Shown here one piece after another: positions 13,835-21,409 of a DNA stretch of 22,182 nucleotides (the stretch's first letter is position 1; every line of letters begins with the position of its first letter). A model generated the notes under the pieces. That model was given only the letters and a program-made list of their open reading frames with translations. It did no database searches and had not been told where the DNA came from. Position numbers and translations under genes: made by a program. Origin of the DNA: a virus; IMG/VR virus record IMGVR_UViG_3300030104_005006, positions 1 to 22,182 of that record. One strand, written 5' to 3'.

Positions 13835-16305
13835 TGGCTTTTGATGAATGCGTCATTAATGGGAATGCTGAAGGGGCTATTACTAACGAACAGGCGCGCT
13901 ATGCCCGCGACTTGTTTGAACAGAACCGCGCCGACATGATCGAGGAGCTTGGCGAAGAAGGTGCGGCCGCAGCAGCCGCCCGCGAAACATTCGATCAATT
14001 AAAATACGAGGCTGCGCGCAAAAGACAAAATTCATTGCTAGCGATTAAACGATTCAAAATCCTCAATGAACGCTTGAAAAACACAACCGGCCTTGTGACG
14101 GGCAGCGCCCAGCGGCCAGGCCTAGCGATGCAATCAATGGTCGCAATTGATGAGTCGATGAAGCGTTTCGATTCCAATTTGCATTCGACCTACGAGGCAA
14201 CCAGGCGCACGGCATTATCGCGGTTCAGTGACGGGCTTCGTGAAAACCGTCAAACAATAACCGGGCAACAAGGCCGCGCTGAGCAAAACGATCTATTGAA
14301 AGAAATCTTTGGCGAAGACACGGGGCTCGCGTCGGCGAAGCTAATCGCGGAGCAATGGAAAGAAACGGCCGAATATTTACGCCTTCGCGCCAACGCGGCG
14401 GGCATGGCAATCCCGAGCCGTAAGGACTGGCACTTGCCACAAACACATAACAGCACCTTGGTTCGCGAGGCGGGTGCACAGGATTGGGTTCGATTTCTCG
14501 ATGATAAGCTCGACCTTGAAAAGATGGTCAACGAGAAAACCGGCCGCGCATTTACAAAAGAAGAACTTGAGCTCGCGCTGCGTGAAGTACATGAAACAAT
14601 TGCTACAGACGGCCTAAACAAAATCAAGCCAGGGCAAACCGGGCAACCGGCCTCGCTTGCAAACCGGCGCATAGATCATCGATTCTTGGTATTCAAGGAC
14701 GCCGATACCTGGATGCAGTATCAAGAGCGTTTTGGGGATCCGGACGTTTTTAACACGATGATGTCGCACATAGACTCTATGTCGAAGGATATCGCGCTGC
14801 TGGAAACCTTTGGCCCAAACCCCAATCACACAATCGACGCACTCAGGATCGAGGCGCAGCGCATTGCGAATGCCGACGGCCGCAAGGCGCAAGCGGCATT
14901 AACCGCTGATGAGTTTCAATTCAAAACAATGCTCGAGCTGTTCACTGGCGAGGGAAATATTCCGGCGCGCGCTTGGTTGGCAAATACCGGCGGAACAATC
15001 CGAAATACTTTGCAAGCGTCTTTGCTTGGTGGTGTCCCGGTTATCGCAATACCGGGCGATTTAAATACGAGTCGGATCGCCGCACAATTGGCCGGTATTC
15101 CTGTTAATAGAATTATACGCCGAGCGTTCTCGCAATTTATCGCGCCGCTTAGCGCCCAAGAAAAGGCACAGTTCGCCGTCAAGTTAGGGCTCGGCGCTGA
15201 CAACTGGATGAGCCTCGCACAAGGTCAGGCTCGATTTTTTGGCGAAGTCAGCGGCCCGGAGATCACGCAACAAATCAGCGATAAGGTTTTGCGCGGTGTT
15301 GGCTTAAGTCACTGGACGCAAGCGGCCCGTCAAACCTTTGGCATTGAGTTCCTCGGATGGCTTGGCGACCAGGCCGGACGCAAGTTCAACGACCTACCCG
15401 ATGCGACGCGCAACACGCTCGAGAAATACGGCATAGGATCCGACCGCTGGGACATAATCCGAGCCAGCAAGCTCGAGGATTACAAAGGTAACAAGTTCGT
15501 GCGTCCCACCAACATTGAAGACCGCACGGATCTCAAGCCAGGGCTCGGGCGCGAGATCGCGACGCAGATACTAACGATGATCGAGCAAGAGACAACGCAA
15601 GCGGTGCCCCAGGCTACATTAAGGTCGCGGGCGTTTCTGCGCGGTGGCTCAAAAAAGGGCACAATAGGGGGCGAGATCATTGAGGGCTTTGCCCAGTTTA
15701 AAAGTTTCCCGACCACCATTATTCAAAACAACATGCTCAGATATATGACCCTCGAGGGCTGGGGAAATAAGGTTCAATATGGCCTGGATTTCATGGTGAC
15801 GATGGCCGTTGCGGGGGCACTCGGATTGCAAGGCCGGGAAATGCTGAAAGGTCGCGACCCGCTGGATATGCTTGATCCTAAATTTTGGGGTAAAGCAATG
15901 CTCACTGGCGGCGGCCTTGGAATTATTGGTGATTTCTTATTCGCTGAGCGTAATGAATACGGCCGAGGCCTCGGCGGAACAATTGCCGGGCCTCAGGTTG
16001 GAATGATTAATGATTTTTTAAACCTTACAATCGGCAACGCTTATCAACTTAGCGCGGGTGAAGATACAAATTTCGGTCGAGAGGCTGCGACCTTTGCTCA
16101 ACGGTATATGCCGGGATCAAGCGCCTGGTTTGCCCGGCTCGCACTCGAACGATTGCTCTGGGACAATTTGCAAAAGATGGTGGATCCCGAAGCAGATCGG
16201 CGCTTTAGGAGATACGAACGCAAGCGATACAAAGAGTTTAATCAACGACACTGGTGGGCACCGGGCGACAGTGCACCGGAGCGGGCGCCCGAGTATTCTG
16301 GATGA
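13834..16305 (+). CDS. Large internal virion protein (gp16-like, second part)
   Basis: An 823-aa protein following the ParB-bearing protein. The start chosen is ATG 13834, where TAATG overlaps the preceding stop and AAAGGA lies 9 bases upstream. A TTG nine bases earlier would add only three residues and sits on top of the ribosome-binding site. The N-terminal 400 residues are helical and charged. Residues about 650-720 contain hydrophobic, glycine-rich segments (DFMVTMAVAGALGLQG; AMLTGGGLGIIGDFLF) suited to membrane insertion, and the C-terminus is basic (RRFRRYERKRYKEFNQRHWW). This fits the inner-membrane end of a T7-type ejectosome, where gp16 acts. T7 gp16 is one 1318-aa chain; here the role may be split between this protein and the 859-aa one. 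No catalytic motif was recognised. Confidence 0.68.
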   Translation: MAFDECVINGNAEGAITNEQARYARDLFEQNRADMIEELGEEGAAAAAARETFDQLKYEAARKRQNSLLAIKRFKILNERLKNTTGLVTGSAQRPGLAMQSMVAIDESMKRFDSNLHSTYEATRRTALSRFSDGLRENRQTITGQQGRAEQNDLLKEIFGEDTGLASAKLIAEQWKETAEYLRLRANAAGMAIPSRKDWHLPQTHNSTLVREAGAQDWVRFLDDKLDLEKMVNEKTGRAFTKEELELALREVHETIATDGLNKIKPGQTGQPASLANRRIDHRFLVFKDADTWMQYQERFGDPDVFNTMMSHIDSMSKDIALLETFGPNPNHTIDALRIEAQRIANADGRKAQAALTADEFQFKTMLELFTGEGNIPARAWLANTGGTIRNTLQASLLGGVPVIAIPGDLNTSRIAAQLAGIPVNRIIRRAFSQFIAPLSAQEKAQFAVKLGLGADNWMSLAQGQARFFGEVSGPEITQQISDKVLRGVGLSHWTQAARQTFGIEFLGWLGDQAGRKFNDLPDATRNTLEKYGIGSDRWDIIRASKLEDYKGNKFVRPTNIEDRTDLKPGLGREIATQILTMIEQETTQAVPQATLRSRAFLRGGSKKGTIGGEIIEGFAQFKSFPTTIIQNNMLRYMTLEGWGNKVQYGLDFMVTMAVAGALGLQGREMLKGRDPLDMLDPKFWGKAMLTGGGLGIIGDFLFAERNEYGRGLGGTIAGPQVGMINDFLNLTIGNAYQLSAGEDTNFGREAATFAQRYMPGSSAWFARLALERLLWDNLQKMVDPEADRRFRRYERKRYKEFNQRHWWAPGDSAPERAPEYSG

Positions 16306-16336
16306 TTTTTTTGTGCCAATGGTGTACAACACGCAT

Positions 16337-16342
16337 AGGAGG
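16337..16342 (+). promoter_or_regulatory. Consensus Shine-Dalgarno of the tail-fibre gene
   Basis: AGGAGG lies 10 bases before the ATG at 16353. It is the best ribosome-binding match among the late genes, most of which rely on overlapping stop/start codons. It sits in a 47-base gap after the ejection genes, so the fibre gene is not translationally coupled to its neighbour. Confidence 0.75.
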
Positions 16343-16352
16343 CGTTTGGTAA

Positions 16353-18575
16353 ATGGCAGATTATTCGATAACAGCGGTTGATCGGCGTGTTGTCTTTTCC
16401 GGTTCGGCTGGAACTGGCCCGTATGCGTTCACGTTTCCAATTCTTGCGCAGACCGATATCGCGGTTTTCAAGGATAGTACCAAGCTTACATTGACCGCCG
16501 ACTACACGGTCACGATCAATGCGGCAAACGGAACGGGCAGCGTCACGTTAGCCAGTGCGGCCTCGGGCAGCAACACGATCACAATCACGGGTGCCAGATC
16601 AATAGAGCGCACCACGGACTTTGTGACAGCGGGCGATCTCCTTGCGTCTAGCCTCAATACCGAGCTCGATAGTCAGACCATTTTCGTACAGCAAGTTTCC
16701 GAAGACGCGAGCCGCGCGATAAAGGCGCCGGTTACAGATCCAACCAGCATCAATATGACCTTGCCACCGAAAGCGGATCGCTTGAGCAAGGTTCTTGATT
16801 TCAATGCAACAACTGGCGACCCGCAAGCGGTCAATGAAATTGGAACAAACAGAGGCTCATGGTCCGCCGGCATTCAGTACAAAACGAGGGACTTGGTTAA
16901 AGACACAACCACAAACAATATATTCCAAGCTAATGCGGATCACACGAGCTCTGGATCGCTCCCGATCACCAGTAATAGTGACAGTGGAAAATGGATTTTG
17001 CTGGTCAATGCAGAGGCCAGCACCAGCTCGCAAACCGCAGCCGCTGCCAGCGCTGCGGCGGCCCTCGTTTCGCAAAATGCTGCTGCCACCTCGGCAACAA
17101 GCAGCGCGACAAGCGCCTCAACCAGCACCACACAGGCTGGAATCAGCACGACTAAAGCAAGTGAAGCGGCTGCCTCCGCTGCTTCAGCCGCCGCAAGCTT
17201 CGATAGTTTTGATGATCGGTTTCTTGGAGCAAAGTCCTCGGACCCCACGGTCGACAATGACGGGGCGACGCTCCTAGATGGCGCTTTATATTTTGATACC
17301 ACAAACAATGTGATGAAGGTCCGTGACCAAGGGAACACGACTTGGTTGCGAACTACACCGACAAGCTCAGATCAGACGGCGATTAACACCGTCAACGCAA
17401 ACGCGAGCAATATTAATACGGTGGCTGGAGTTGCCGCCAATGTGACCACGGTGGCCGGGGTCGCGTCTAACGTAACTACCGTTGCCGGGATCTCATCGAA
17501 TGTGACCGCCGTGGCTGGCGATGCGACCGATATAGGAACAGTAGCGGCCGATATCGGTGGCTCTAATAATATTGGAACCGTTTCGAGTAATATATCGAAT
17601 GTTAATACGGTCGCTGCAAACAACGCAAACATATCGACAGTGGCCGGGATTGGCGCCAACGTCACTTCAGTAGCCAATATTGCTTCTGATGTAACAAGCG
17701 TTGCTGGTGTAGCAACTCAAGTGTCGGCAGTCGGCGCTCAGTTTTGCGGCTATACATTTAATACGGGAACGAATACGGCTGTTTCACCGGGCAGCGGGAA
17801 ACTTAGTTTCAACAATGCGACCCTCGCAAATGTCACGCAGATATCGATCTCGGACGTTGACATAGACGGAAACAACCTCGAGGGTTTTCTTACCTACTTC
17901 GATGACTCGACCAACACCACAAGCAAGGCAACCGTCAGCATACGGACGGGCGATCGTGATGTGATCTGGTTGAACGTCACCTCGATTAGCGATGAAACTG
18001 GCTTTGTGAAATTCAATGTCCAGCACATCTCCAGCGCGGGTACATTTAATAGTAATGAGCGTGTGTTTGTAGGCCTCAGTAGAACAGGCGACGTTGGACA
18101 GAACGGAACCGGAAGCGGAACGGTCGTGGGCCCCTCATCGAGTACAAATAACGCTCTGGTTCGCTGGGATACGACCACAGGCGAATTAGTTCAAGACAGC
18201 ACAGCCACGCTGTCCGACAGCGGTGCGTTAAGCACTGCGTCGGTAACAATTACAGGCTCGACGCAGCACGGCGTGCTGTTGGGCTCCGGGTCTGGAAGTG
18301 CTGTTGCCTCGACGGCTCTTGGTAGCGCAAACCAGGTACTCACATCGAATGGCGCGGGTAACGCTCCGACATTTCAGGACATTCAAGGCGGGCCGGGGCT
18401 TGATGGCGGGGGTACTGGTGAAGAGTCCGTAATCCGCACAAACAAAAATCAAATTTCCGGTAACGTGTCTCTGTCTGTGGCGGCTGGCTCGAATGGTCTG
18501 TCTATAGGGCCGTTGACTGTGACTGACGGGTCATCTGTGACGATTGCCGACACTGCAACTTGGACAATTTTTTAA
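16353..18575 (+). CDS. Tail fibre protein with T7-type N-terminal attachment domain
   Basis: A 740-aa protein. Residues about 1-120 match the T7 tail-fibre N-terminal domain that binds the tail, with RRVVFSGSAGTGPYAFTFPIL, then DYTVTINAANGTGSVTL, then ERTTDFVTAGDLLASSLNTELD. An Ala/Ser/Thr-rich stretch (about 225-285) follows, then a widely shared fibre module, DDRFLGAKSSDPTVDNDG and ALYFDTTNNVMKVRD (about 288-330). The shaft has eleven decapeptide-like repeats (344-456). Further segments common to fibres follow (NNALVRWDTTTGELVQDS, about 590-610), and the end is a small domain finishing VTIADTATWTIF. The protein likely forms trimers that make first contact with the host envelope. It is followed by a second fibre-like gene. 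Confidence 0.88.
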   Translation: MADYSITAVDRRVVFSGSAGTGPYAFTFPILAQTDIAVFKDSTKLTLTADYTVTINAANGTGSVTLASAASGSNTITITGARSIERTTDFVTAGDLLASSLNTELDSQTIFVQQVSEDASRAIKAPVTDPTSINMTLPPKADRLSKVLDFNATTGDPQAVNEIGTNRGSWSAGIQYKTRDLVKDTTTNNIFQANADHTSSGSLPITSNSDSGKWILLVNAEASTSSQTAAAASAAAALVSQNAAATSATSSATSASTSTTQAGISTTKASEAAASAASAAASFDSFDDRFLGAKSSDPTVDNDGATLLDGALYFDTTNNVMKVRDQGNTTWLRTTPTSSDQTAINTVNANASNINTVAGVAANVTTVAGVASNVTTVAGISSNVTAVAGDATDIGTVAADIGGSNNIGTVSSNISNVNTVAANNANISTVAGIGANVTSVANIASDVTSVAGVATQVSAVGAQFCGYTFNTGTNTAVSPGSGKLSFNNATLANVTQISISDVDIDGNNLEGFLTYFDDSTNTTSKATVSIRTGDRDVIWLNVTSISDETGFVKFNVQHISSAGTFNSNERVFVGLSRTGDVGQNGTGSGTVVGPSSSTNNALVRWDTTTGELVQDSTATLSDSGALSTASVTITGSTQHGVLLGSGSGSAVASTALGSANQVLTSNGAGNAPTFQDIQGGPGLDGGGTGEESVIRTNKNQISGNVSLSVAAGSNGLSIGPLTVTDGSSVTIADTATWTIF
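17382..17720 (+). repeat. Eleven degenerate decapeptide repeats in the fibre shaft
   Basis: Residues 344-456 of the fibre are eleven tandem units with consensus (I/V)-x-(T/S/A)-V-x-x-x-x-x-(N/D). Ten are 10 residues long and one (IGTVAADIGGSNN) is 13. Examples are INTVAGVAAN, VTTVAGVASN and ISTVAGIGAN. Codon choice differs from unit to unit, so the repeat is held at protein level, not as exact DNA copies. Such repeats form triple-stranded shafts in phage fibres. Confidence 0.85.
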
Positions 18576-18593
18576 CTAGAAGGAACCTTAGTA

Positions 18594-19397
18594 ATGCCGA
18601 TAACAATTACCGGCAGCGACGCCGCCGCTACACGAACATCATTAGGATTAGGAGACGCCTCGACAAAAACAGTTGGCGTTTCCAACGGTAATGTAATAGC
18701 AGCAGATTCAACTGGAATACCGGCTATCAATGGCAGTCAAATCACCGCACTTAACGCGACCAACCTTGGGTCTGGCACCGTACCTACTGCGCGGATGGGC
18801 TCGGGAACGGCTTCCGGCTCGACTGTGTTGCACGGTAATGGAACGTGGGCGGCGGTTGCTGCGGGCGGAACTCACGAATTAATCGCTTCGGTTTCAGCAA
18901 GTTCTTCTTCAATCTTAGAAGTGACCGGCTTGGATACTAGCTTTGATTCTTGGCGACTTATTGCCACTGAGTTGACCGTATCTGTCACAGATTCAGACAC
19001 TTCAATCGTAGTCCAGTATGGAACATCAGCGGGTTATATTAATGACTCTCAATACGATGGAACAGAATCGATCTGGGAAGCTGGAACCTTGAGCGATAGC
19101 GCGTCAAGCGGCCAAGGATTTATGGTATCAAACGCGAATATTCGTGGAGGAGTCGATAACGGATTTTTCACTTTCGATTATCTGCTTCAAAGATCGATTA
19201 ACAAATGGGGTCCAAACCTCGTCGGCAATTTTGTTTGTCGAAAGTCAAACAATACGACTATGGGCGGAGTACTGATGCAATCGCATCGAAACGTGAACGA
19301 CAACGCTGGCAACACGATGACCAAAATAAAATGCTTCCCAACCCAAGGGAATTTTACAACCGGAAGGTTTTCCGTATACGGAGTCAAGCATTCATGA
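18594..19397 (+). CDS. Second tail-fibre / receptor-binding tip-like protein
   Basis: A 267-aa protein with AAGGAA upstream. The N-terminal 95 residues consist of fibre-type segments: 'GSDAAATRTSLGLGDASTKTVG', 'ALNATNLGSGTVPTARMGSG' and 'GNGTWAA', all seen inside many phage fibres. The remaining 170 residues (from about ISASVSA...) look like a beta-sandwich of the kind found at fibre tips, starting with the 'FDSWRLIATEL...' pattern, and probably bind the receptor. It lacks the tail-attachment domain, so it may bind to the first fibre or be a displaced distal part of it. The next start overlaps its stop (ATGA). Confidence 0.68.
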   Translation: MPITITGSDAAATRTSLGLGDASTKTVGVSNGNVIAADSTGIPAINGSQITALNATNLGSGTVPTARMGSGTASGSTVLHGNGTWAAVAAGGTHELIASVSASSSSILEVTGLDTSFDSWRLIATELTVSVTDSDTSIVVQYGTSAGYINDSQYDGTESIWEAGTLSDSASSGQGFMVSNANIRGGVDNGFFTFDYLLQRSINKWGPNLVGNFVCRKSNNTTMGGVLMQSHRNVNDNAGNTMTKIKCFPTQGNFTTGRFSVYGVKHS

Positions 19398-19681
19398 CTG
19401 ATTTAACTAAAATTTCCAACGGCAAAGAAGTAACGCTCAATGCTGACGAGATCAAAGAGCTTGAGGATTTCCAAAAATCTTGGGCAGACGGTCAAGCTGA
19501 ACGCGACATGAGCGCACTTCGTTTAGAGCGAAATCGATTGCTTGCCGCAACAGATCACCTCGCTCTTAGCGATCAAACTTTGAGCGATGAAATGCGCAGC
19601 TATCGTCAGTCCCTCCGGGACATGCCGTCGACGGCGGCGTCTGATCCGGGTAATCCGACATGGCCGACTAAGCCCTCATGA
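19394..19681 (+). CDS. Phage tail assembly chaperone-like small protein
   Basis: A 95-aa protein. The start chosen is ATG 19394, which overlaps the stop of the fibre gene; an in-frame ATG at 19205 lies deep inside the fibre gene and is not credible. The C-terminal half has the pattern 'R-x-x-R-N-x-L-L-A-A-T-D', then 'MRSYRQSLRDMPS' and a final 'PGNPTWPTKPS'. This matches the small tail-assembly-chaperone-like family (Phage_tail_APC type) usually found right after fibre genes. The first 35 residues are a charged helix. It may help the fibres fold or trimerise; this is inferred from position and family. Confidence 0.68.
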   Translation: MTDLTKISNGKEVTLNADEIKELEDFQKSWADGQAERDMSALRLERNRLLAATDHLALSDQTLSDEMRSYRQSLRDMPSTAASDPGNPTWPTKPS

Positions 19682-19842
19682 CCGAGCCGCTCAAGATTGC
19701 CGGAGACGTTGGCGCAATATCAATCGTTCTAGCAACGATCACCGAATACTTGCCCGCCGCCTCTGCGATCTTGAGCCTGATTTATATCGCGATCCGAATT
19801 TATGAAACACGGACCATTCGGAAATGGCTCGGGCGCTTATAG
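19678..19842 (+). CDS. Small holin-like membrane protein (54 aa)
   Basis: A micro-ORF of 54 codons plus stop, ATG 19678 (overlapping the preceding stop as ATGA) to TAG 19842. After a short polar N-terminus (residues 1-10) comes a hydrophobic region, residues 11-39, interrupted by Glu23 and Pro26. A basic C-terminus follows (R45, R48, K49, R53). The 'YLPAASAILSLIYIAIRIYE' core resembles small holins of marine podoviruses. Its place at the head of the lysis cassette supports a holin, or a pinholin-like or antiholin role beside the 3TM holin at 20844. It has no strong Shine-Dalgarno and probably depends on coupling. It is below the size that most gene callers report. Confidence 0.65.
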   Translation: MTEPLKIAGDVGAISIVLATITEYLPAASAILSLIYIAIRIYETRTIRKWLGRL

Positions 19843-20126
19843 TCTTTTGCCTAATGCTCATAGGTTTTGCGGCTCACGCAAATGACGAGCCGACACCGAA
19901 AAGTTTTGTCTCTGTGCAAGGCCCCTGCTACGAACCGCCCGACTTGCAAAAGATGCTCGAGCTCGGTGAGTTCGATCTGCGCAGCCTTGGGCGGTCGGTC
20001 AACGGCCGAGGCATCGAGGCCGTGGTGCTTTTTTATGTGTCGGGCGACAAGTTTTTAATCGTCATGCGATCCGAAACATCGGCGTGCGTTATTGTAGCGG
20101 GCGACCAAATCGACATGGGGGTGTAG
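19824..20126 (+). CDS. Secreted or periplasmic small protein, unknown function
   Basis: A 100-aa protein not recognised by family. The start at ATG 19824 lies inside the last 19 bases of the holin-like gene. The N-terminus is a good Sec signal peptide: basic MAR, hydrophobic ALIVFCLMLIGFAA and a likely AHA cleavage site at about residue 19. The mature part (about 81 aa) has two Cys residues (PCYEPP and SACVIV) that could form a disulphide in the periplasm, plus a compact alpha/beta pattern (EAVVLFYVSGDKFLIVMRSE). It lies between the holin-like gene and the endolysin, so a role in lysis timing, peptidoglycan sensing or superinfection exclusion is possible, but nothing in the sequence decides this. 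Confidence 0.75.
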   Translation: MARALIVFCLMLIGFAAHANDEPTPKSFVSVQGPCYEPPDLQKMLELGEFDLRSLGRSVNGRGIEAVVLFYVSGDKFLIVMRSETSACVIVAGDQIDMGV

Positions 20127-20456
20127 ATGGAAGTCGCTGATATGAGGCTACTGCTCACGCTCGGCGGTATGGTTGTTTCGATTGCGTCGGCGGCCGCAAT
20201 CGTGAAGCAAAAACTATCAACGGTTATCGAACAATTAACCGACATCGAGAAGCGTCTCCGCGTGCTCGATCAGCGTGTCGATAAGTCGGAGCTCACCAGT
20301 CAGCGCGTCGATGTTCTCGCGTCTATCTTATCACCGGAGCGGCGCCAGGTCCTCTTTGAAAGGATCGCAAAACAGGAGGAGCGGCTGCGCGCGGCCGAGA
20401 GCGAGATCGACCACCTGAGAGACATGCACAATTCCAAACATCCGAGGATCGAATGA
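20127..20456 (+). CDS. Membrane-anchored coiled-coil protein, possible inner-membrane spanin
   Basis: A 109-aa protein starting directly after the preceding stop, with GGGGGTG upstream. Residues about 7-26 (RLLLTLGGMVVSIASAAAIV) are one transmembrane helix near the N-terminus. The rest is a long charged coiled coil (about 28-101, heptad-like Leu/Ile with Glu, Arg and Gln). This N-in topology with a periplasmic coiled coil is that of an inner-membrane spanin such as lambda Rz. Similar small proteins in phages are also annotated as holins or left hypothetical. The adjacent endolysin, and a small lipoprotein three genes on, make a two-component spanin plausible. Its stop overlaps the endolysin start (ATGA). 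Confidence 0.65.
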   Translation: MEVADMRLLLTLGGMVVSIASAAAIVKQKLSTVIEQLTDIEKRLRVLDQRVDKSELTSQRVDVLASILSPERRQVLFERIAKQEERLRAAESEIDHLRDMHNSKHPRIE

Positions 20457-20842
20457 CAGCTTGGCAATTTAAGAATTTCACTCGAGCCGAGTTTGCGTGT
20501 TCGTGTTGCGATAAGTCGGAGATCGATGTTGATTTCGTCGCAACGCTTCAGCGGATCCGCGACAAGTTCGGAAAGGCGATGCCGATAACATCCGGATATC
20601 GGTGCCCGGTGCACAATGCAAGCGTGAGCTCGACCGGATTACGCGGCCCGCATGTGACCGGGAAAGCGGCCGATATCGCGGTGATGGGCGAGGACGCGCT
20701 CAAGGTGCTACGGATCGCGCTCGAGGATCCGGCTATTACGGGGGTTGGAATTGCGCAGCGCGGGGCGCCAGCTACCAGATTCCTGCATTTAGACGCCCTC
20801 GATCCTGGCAACTATCCACGCCCTACCGTTTGGAGTTATTGA
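20453..20842 (+). CDS. Endolysin, M15A-type peptidoglycan endopeptidase
   Basis: A 129-aa protein that is a compact peptidase M15A domain without a cell-wall-binding domain, as usual for Gram-negative phages. The start FKNFTRAEFACSCC is typical of the family. The zinc-binding pattern is clear: SGYRCPVHN at 47-55, then H67-V-T-G-K-A-A-D74 (HxxGxAxD), then FLHLD with H112. H67, D74 and H112 are the expected metal ligands. Members hydrolyse peptide bonds in the peptidoglycan stem (for example L-Ala-D-Glu or D-Ala links); the exact bond is not decidable here. There is no signal peptide, so release depends on a holin. GAGG is 5 bases from the start. Confidence 0.9.
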   Translation: MTAWQFKNFTRAEFACSCCDKSEIDVDFVATLQRIRDKFGKAMPITSGYRCPVHNASVSSTGLRGPHVTGKAADIAVMGEDALKVLRIALEDPAITGVGIAQRGAPATRFLHLDALDPGNYPRPTVWSY

Positions 20843-20843
20843 T

Positions 20844-21263
20844 ATGATTGGAATACTCGGGCCCGTCTTAGGCAAGTTGGGCGGTGAACTTATAGACAAC
20901 CTGTTCGAGACGGAAGAGGAAAAGGCAAACGCGAAAGCGAAGCTCGTAAACCTAGACCTTAAACGGTACGAGATTCAAATGTCTGCCATCGTTGCCGAGG
21001 CTCAAAGCAAGGACGGATGGACGAGCCGCGCCAGGCCATCGTTTCTCTATGTTATGTATCTGGTTATTATTATGTGTTTCGTTGGTGGCATAATTGGCAT
21101 TTGGTTTCCAGATGATGTGGCAATGGCCGCCGCAAATATCGCTGATTTATTAGCCGCAATTCCAGATGCATTATGGACATTGTTCGGGGCTGGATATCTA
21201 GGCTATAGCGGCGCTCGTTCATGGGACAAGCATCAAACCCGCAAGAATCAAAAAGACCAGTGA
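20844..21263 (+). CDS. Holin of 3TM type (gene-transfer-agent holin family)
   Basis: A 139-aa protein directly after the endolysin. An amphipathic N-terminal part (1-54) with an acidic helix (FETEEEKANAKAKL) precedes the family-defining segment SKDGWTSRARPSFLYVMY (55-72). Hydrophobic helices follow at about 67-88 (ending GGIIGIWF) and 96-123 (NIADLLAAIPDALWTLFGAGYLG), and the tail is basic (129-139). This pattern matches the GTA_holin_3TM family first named for release of Rhodobacter gene transfer agents and common in alphaproteobacterial phages. It would permeabilise the inner membrane and release the M15 enzyme. The next start overlaps its stop (GTGA). Confidence 0.85.
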   Translation: MIGILGPVLGKLGGELIDNLFETEEEKANAKAKLVNLDLKRYEIQMSAIVAEAQSKDGWTSRARPSFLYVMYLVIIMCFVGGIIGIWFPDDVAMAAANIADLLAAIPDALWTLFGAGYLGYSGARSWDKHQTRKNQKDQ

Positions 21264-21409
21264 TCCGCGTCGCATTTATCATATTAGCGTGTGCGCTGAT
21301 CTCGGGATGCGTTCATATGGCTGCCGTCGGTGCGATTACAAACGCTACACAATCATGGAAAATTAGCGAGCTCAATGAGAAGGTCGAGCGTCTCGAGAGC
21401 GATAAGTGA
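21260..21409 (+). CDS. Small lipoprotein, possible outer-membrane spanin
   Basis: A 49-aa protein. The start chosen is GTG 21260, which overlaps the holin stop (GTGA) and gives a clean lipoprotein signal: basic MIR, hydrophobic VAFIILACA and lipobox L-I-S-G-C with Cys17. An upstream in-frame ATG (21221) would add 13 polar residues from inside the holin gene and spoil the signal. The mature 33 residues contain a short helix (ISELNEKVERLES) with coiled-coil spacing. Small lipoproteins in lysis cassettes are often outer-membrane spanins (like lambda Rz1), and the coiled-coil protein at 20127 could be the partner. It lacks the Pro-rich stretch of Rz1, so this stays tentative. Confidence 0.65.
   Translation: MIRVAFIILACALISGCVHMAAVGAITNATQSWKISELNEKVERLESDK

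Noticed and set aside
17382-17720. Possible CRISPR-like or tandem DNA repeat
   Set aside because: The units are similar only in protein; the DNA copies differ, there are no spacers of constant length, and they lie inside a coding gene.
19205-19393. Upstream start for the chaperone-like gene
   Set aside because: It lies deep within the fibre coding sequence and adds a Lys/Arg/Gln-rich stretch with no family match; ATG 19394 gives the expected protein.
16353-19397. Diversity-generating retroelement acting on the fibre genes
   Set aside because: The Bbp19-like gene recalls BPP-1, but no reverse transcriptase or template/variable repeat pair is visible in the window.
20279-20521. 13-base direct repeat (CGATAAGTCGGAG) at 20279 and 20509
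   Set aside because: Both copies encode Asp-Lys-Ser-Glu in two unrelated genes, and no structure or function links them. Chance is sufficient.
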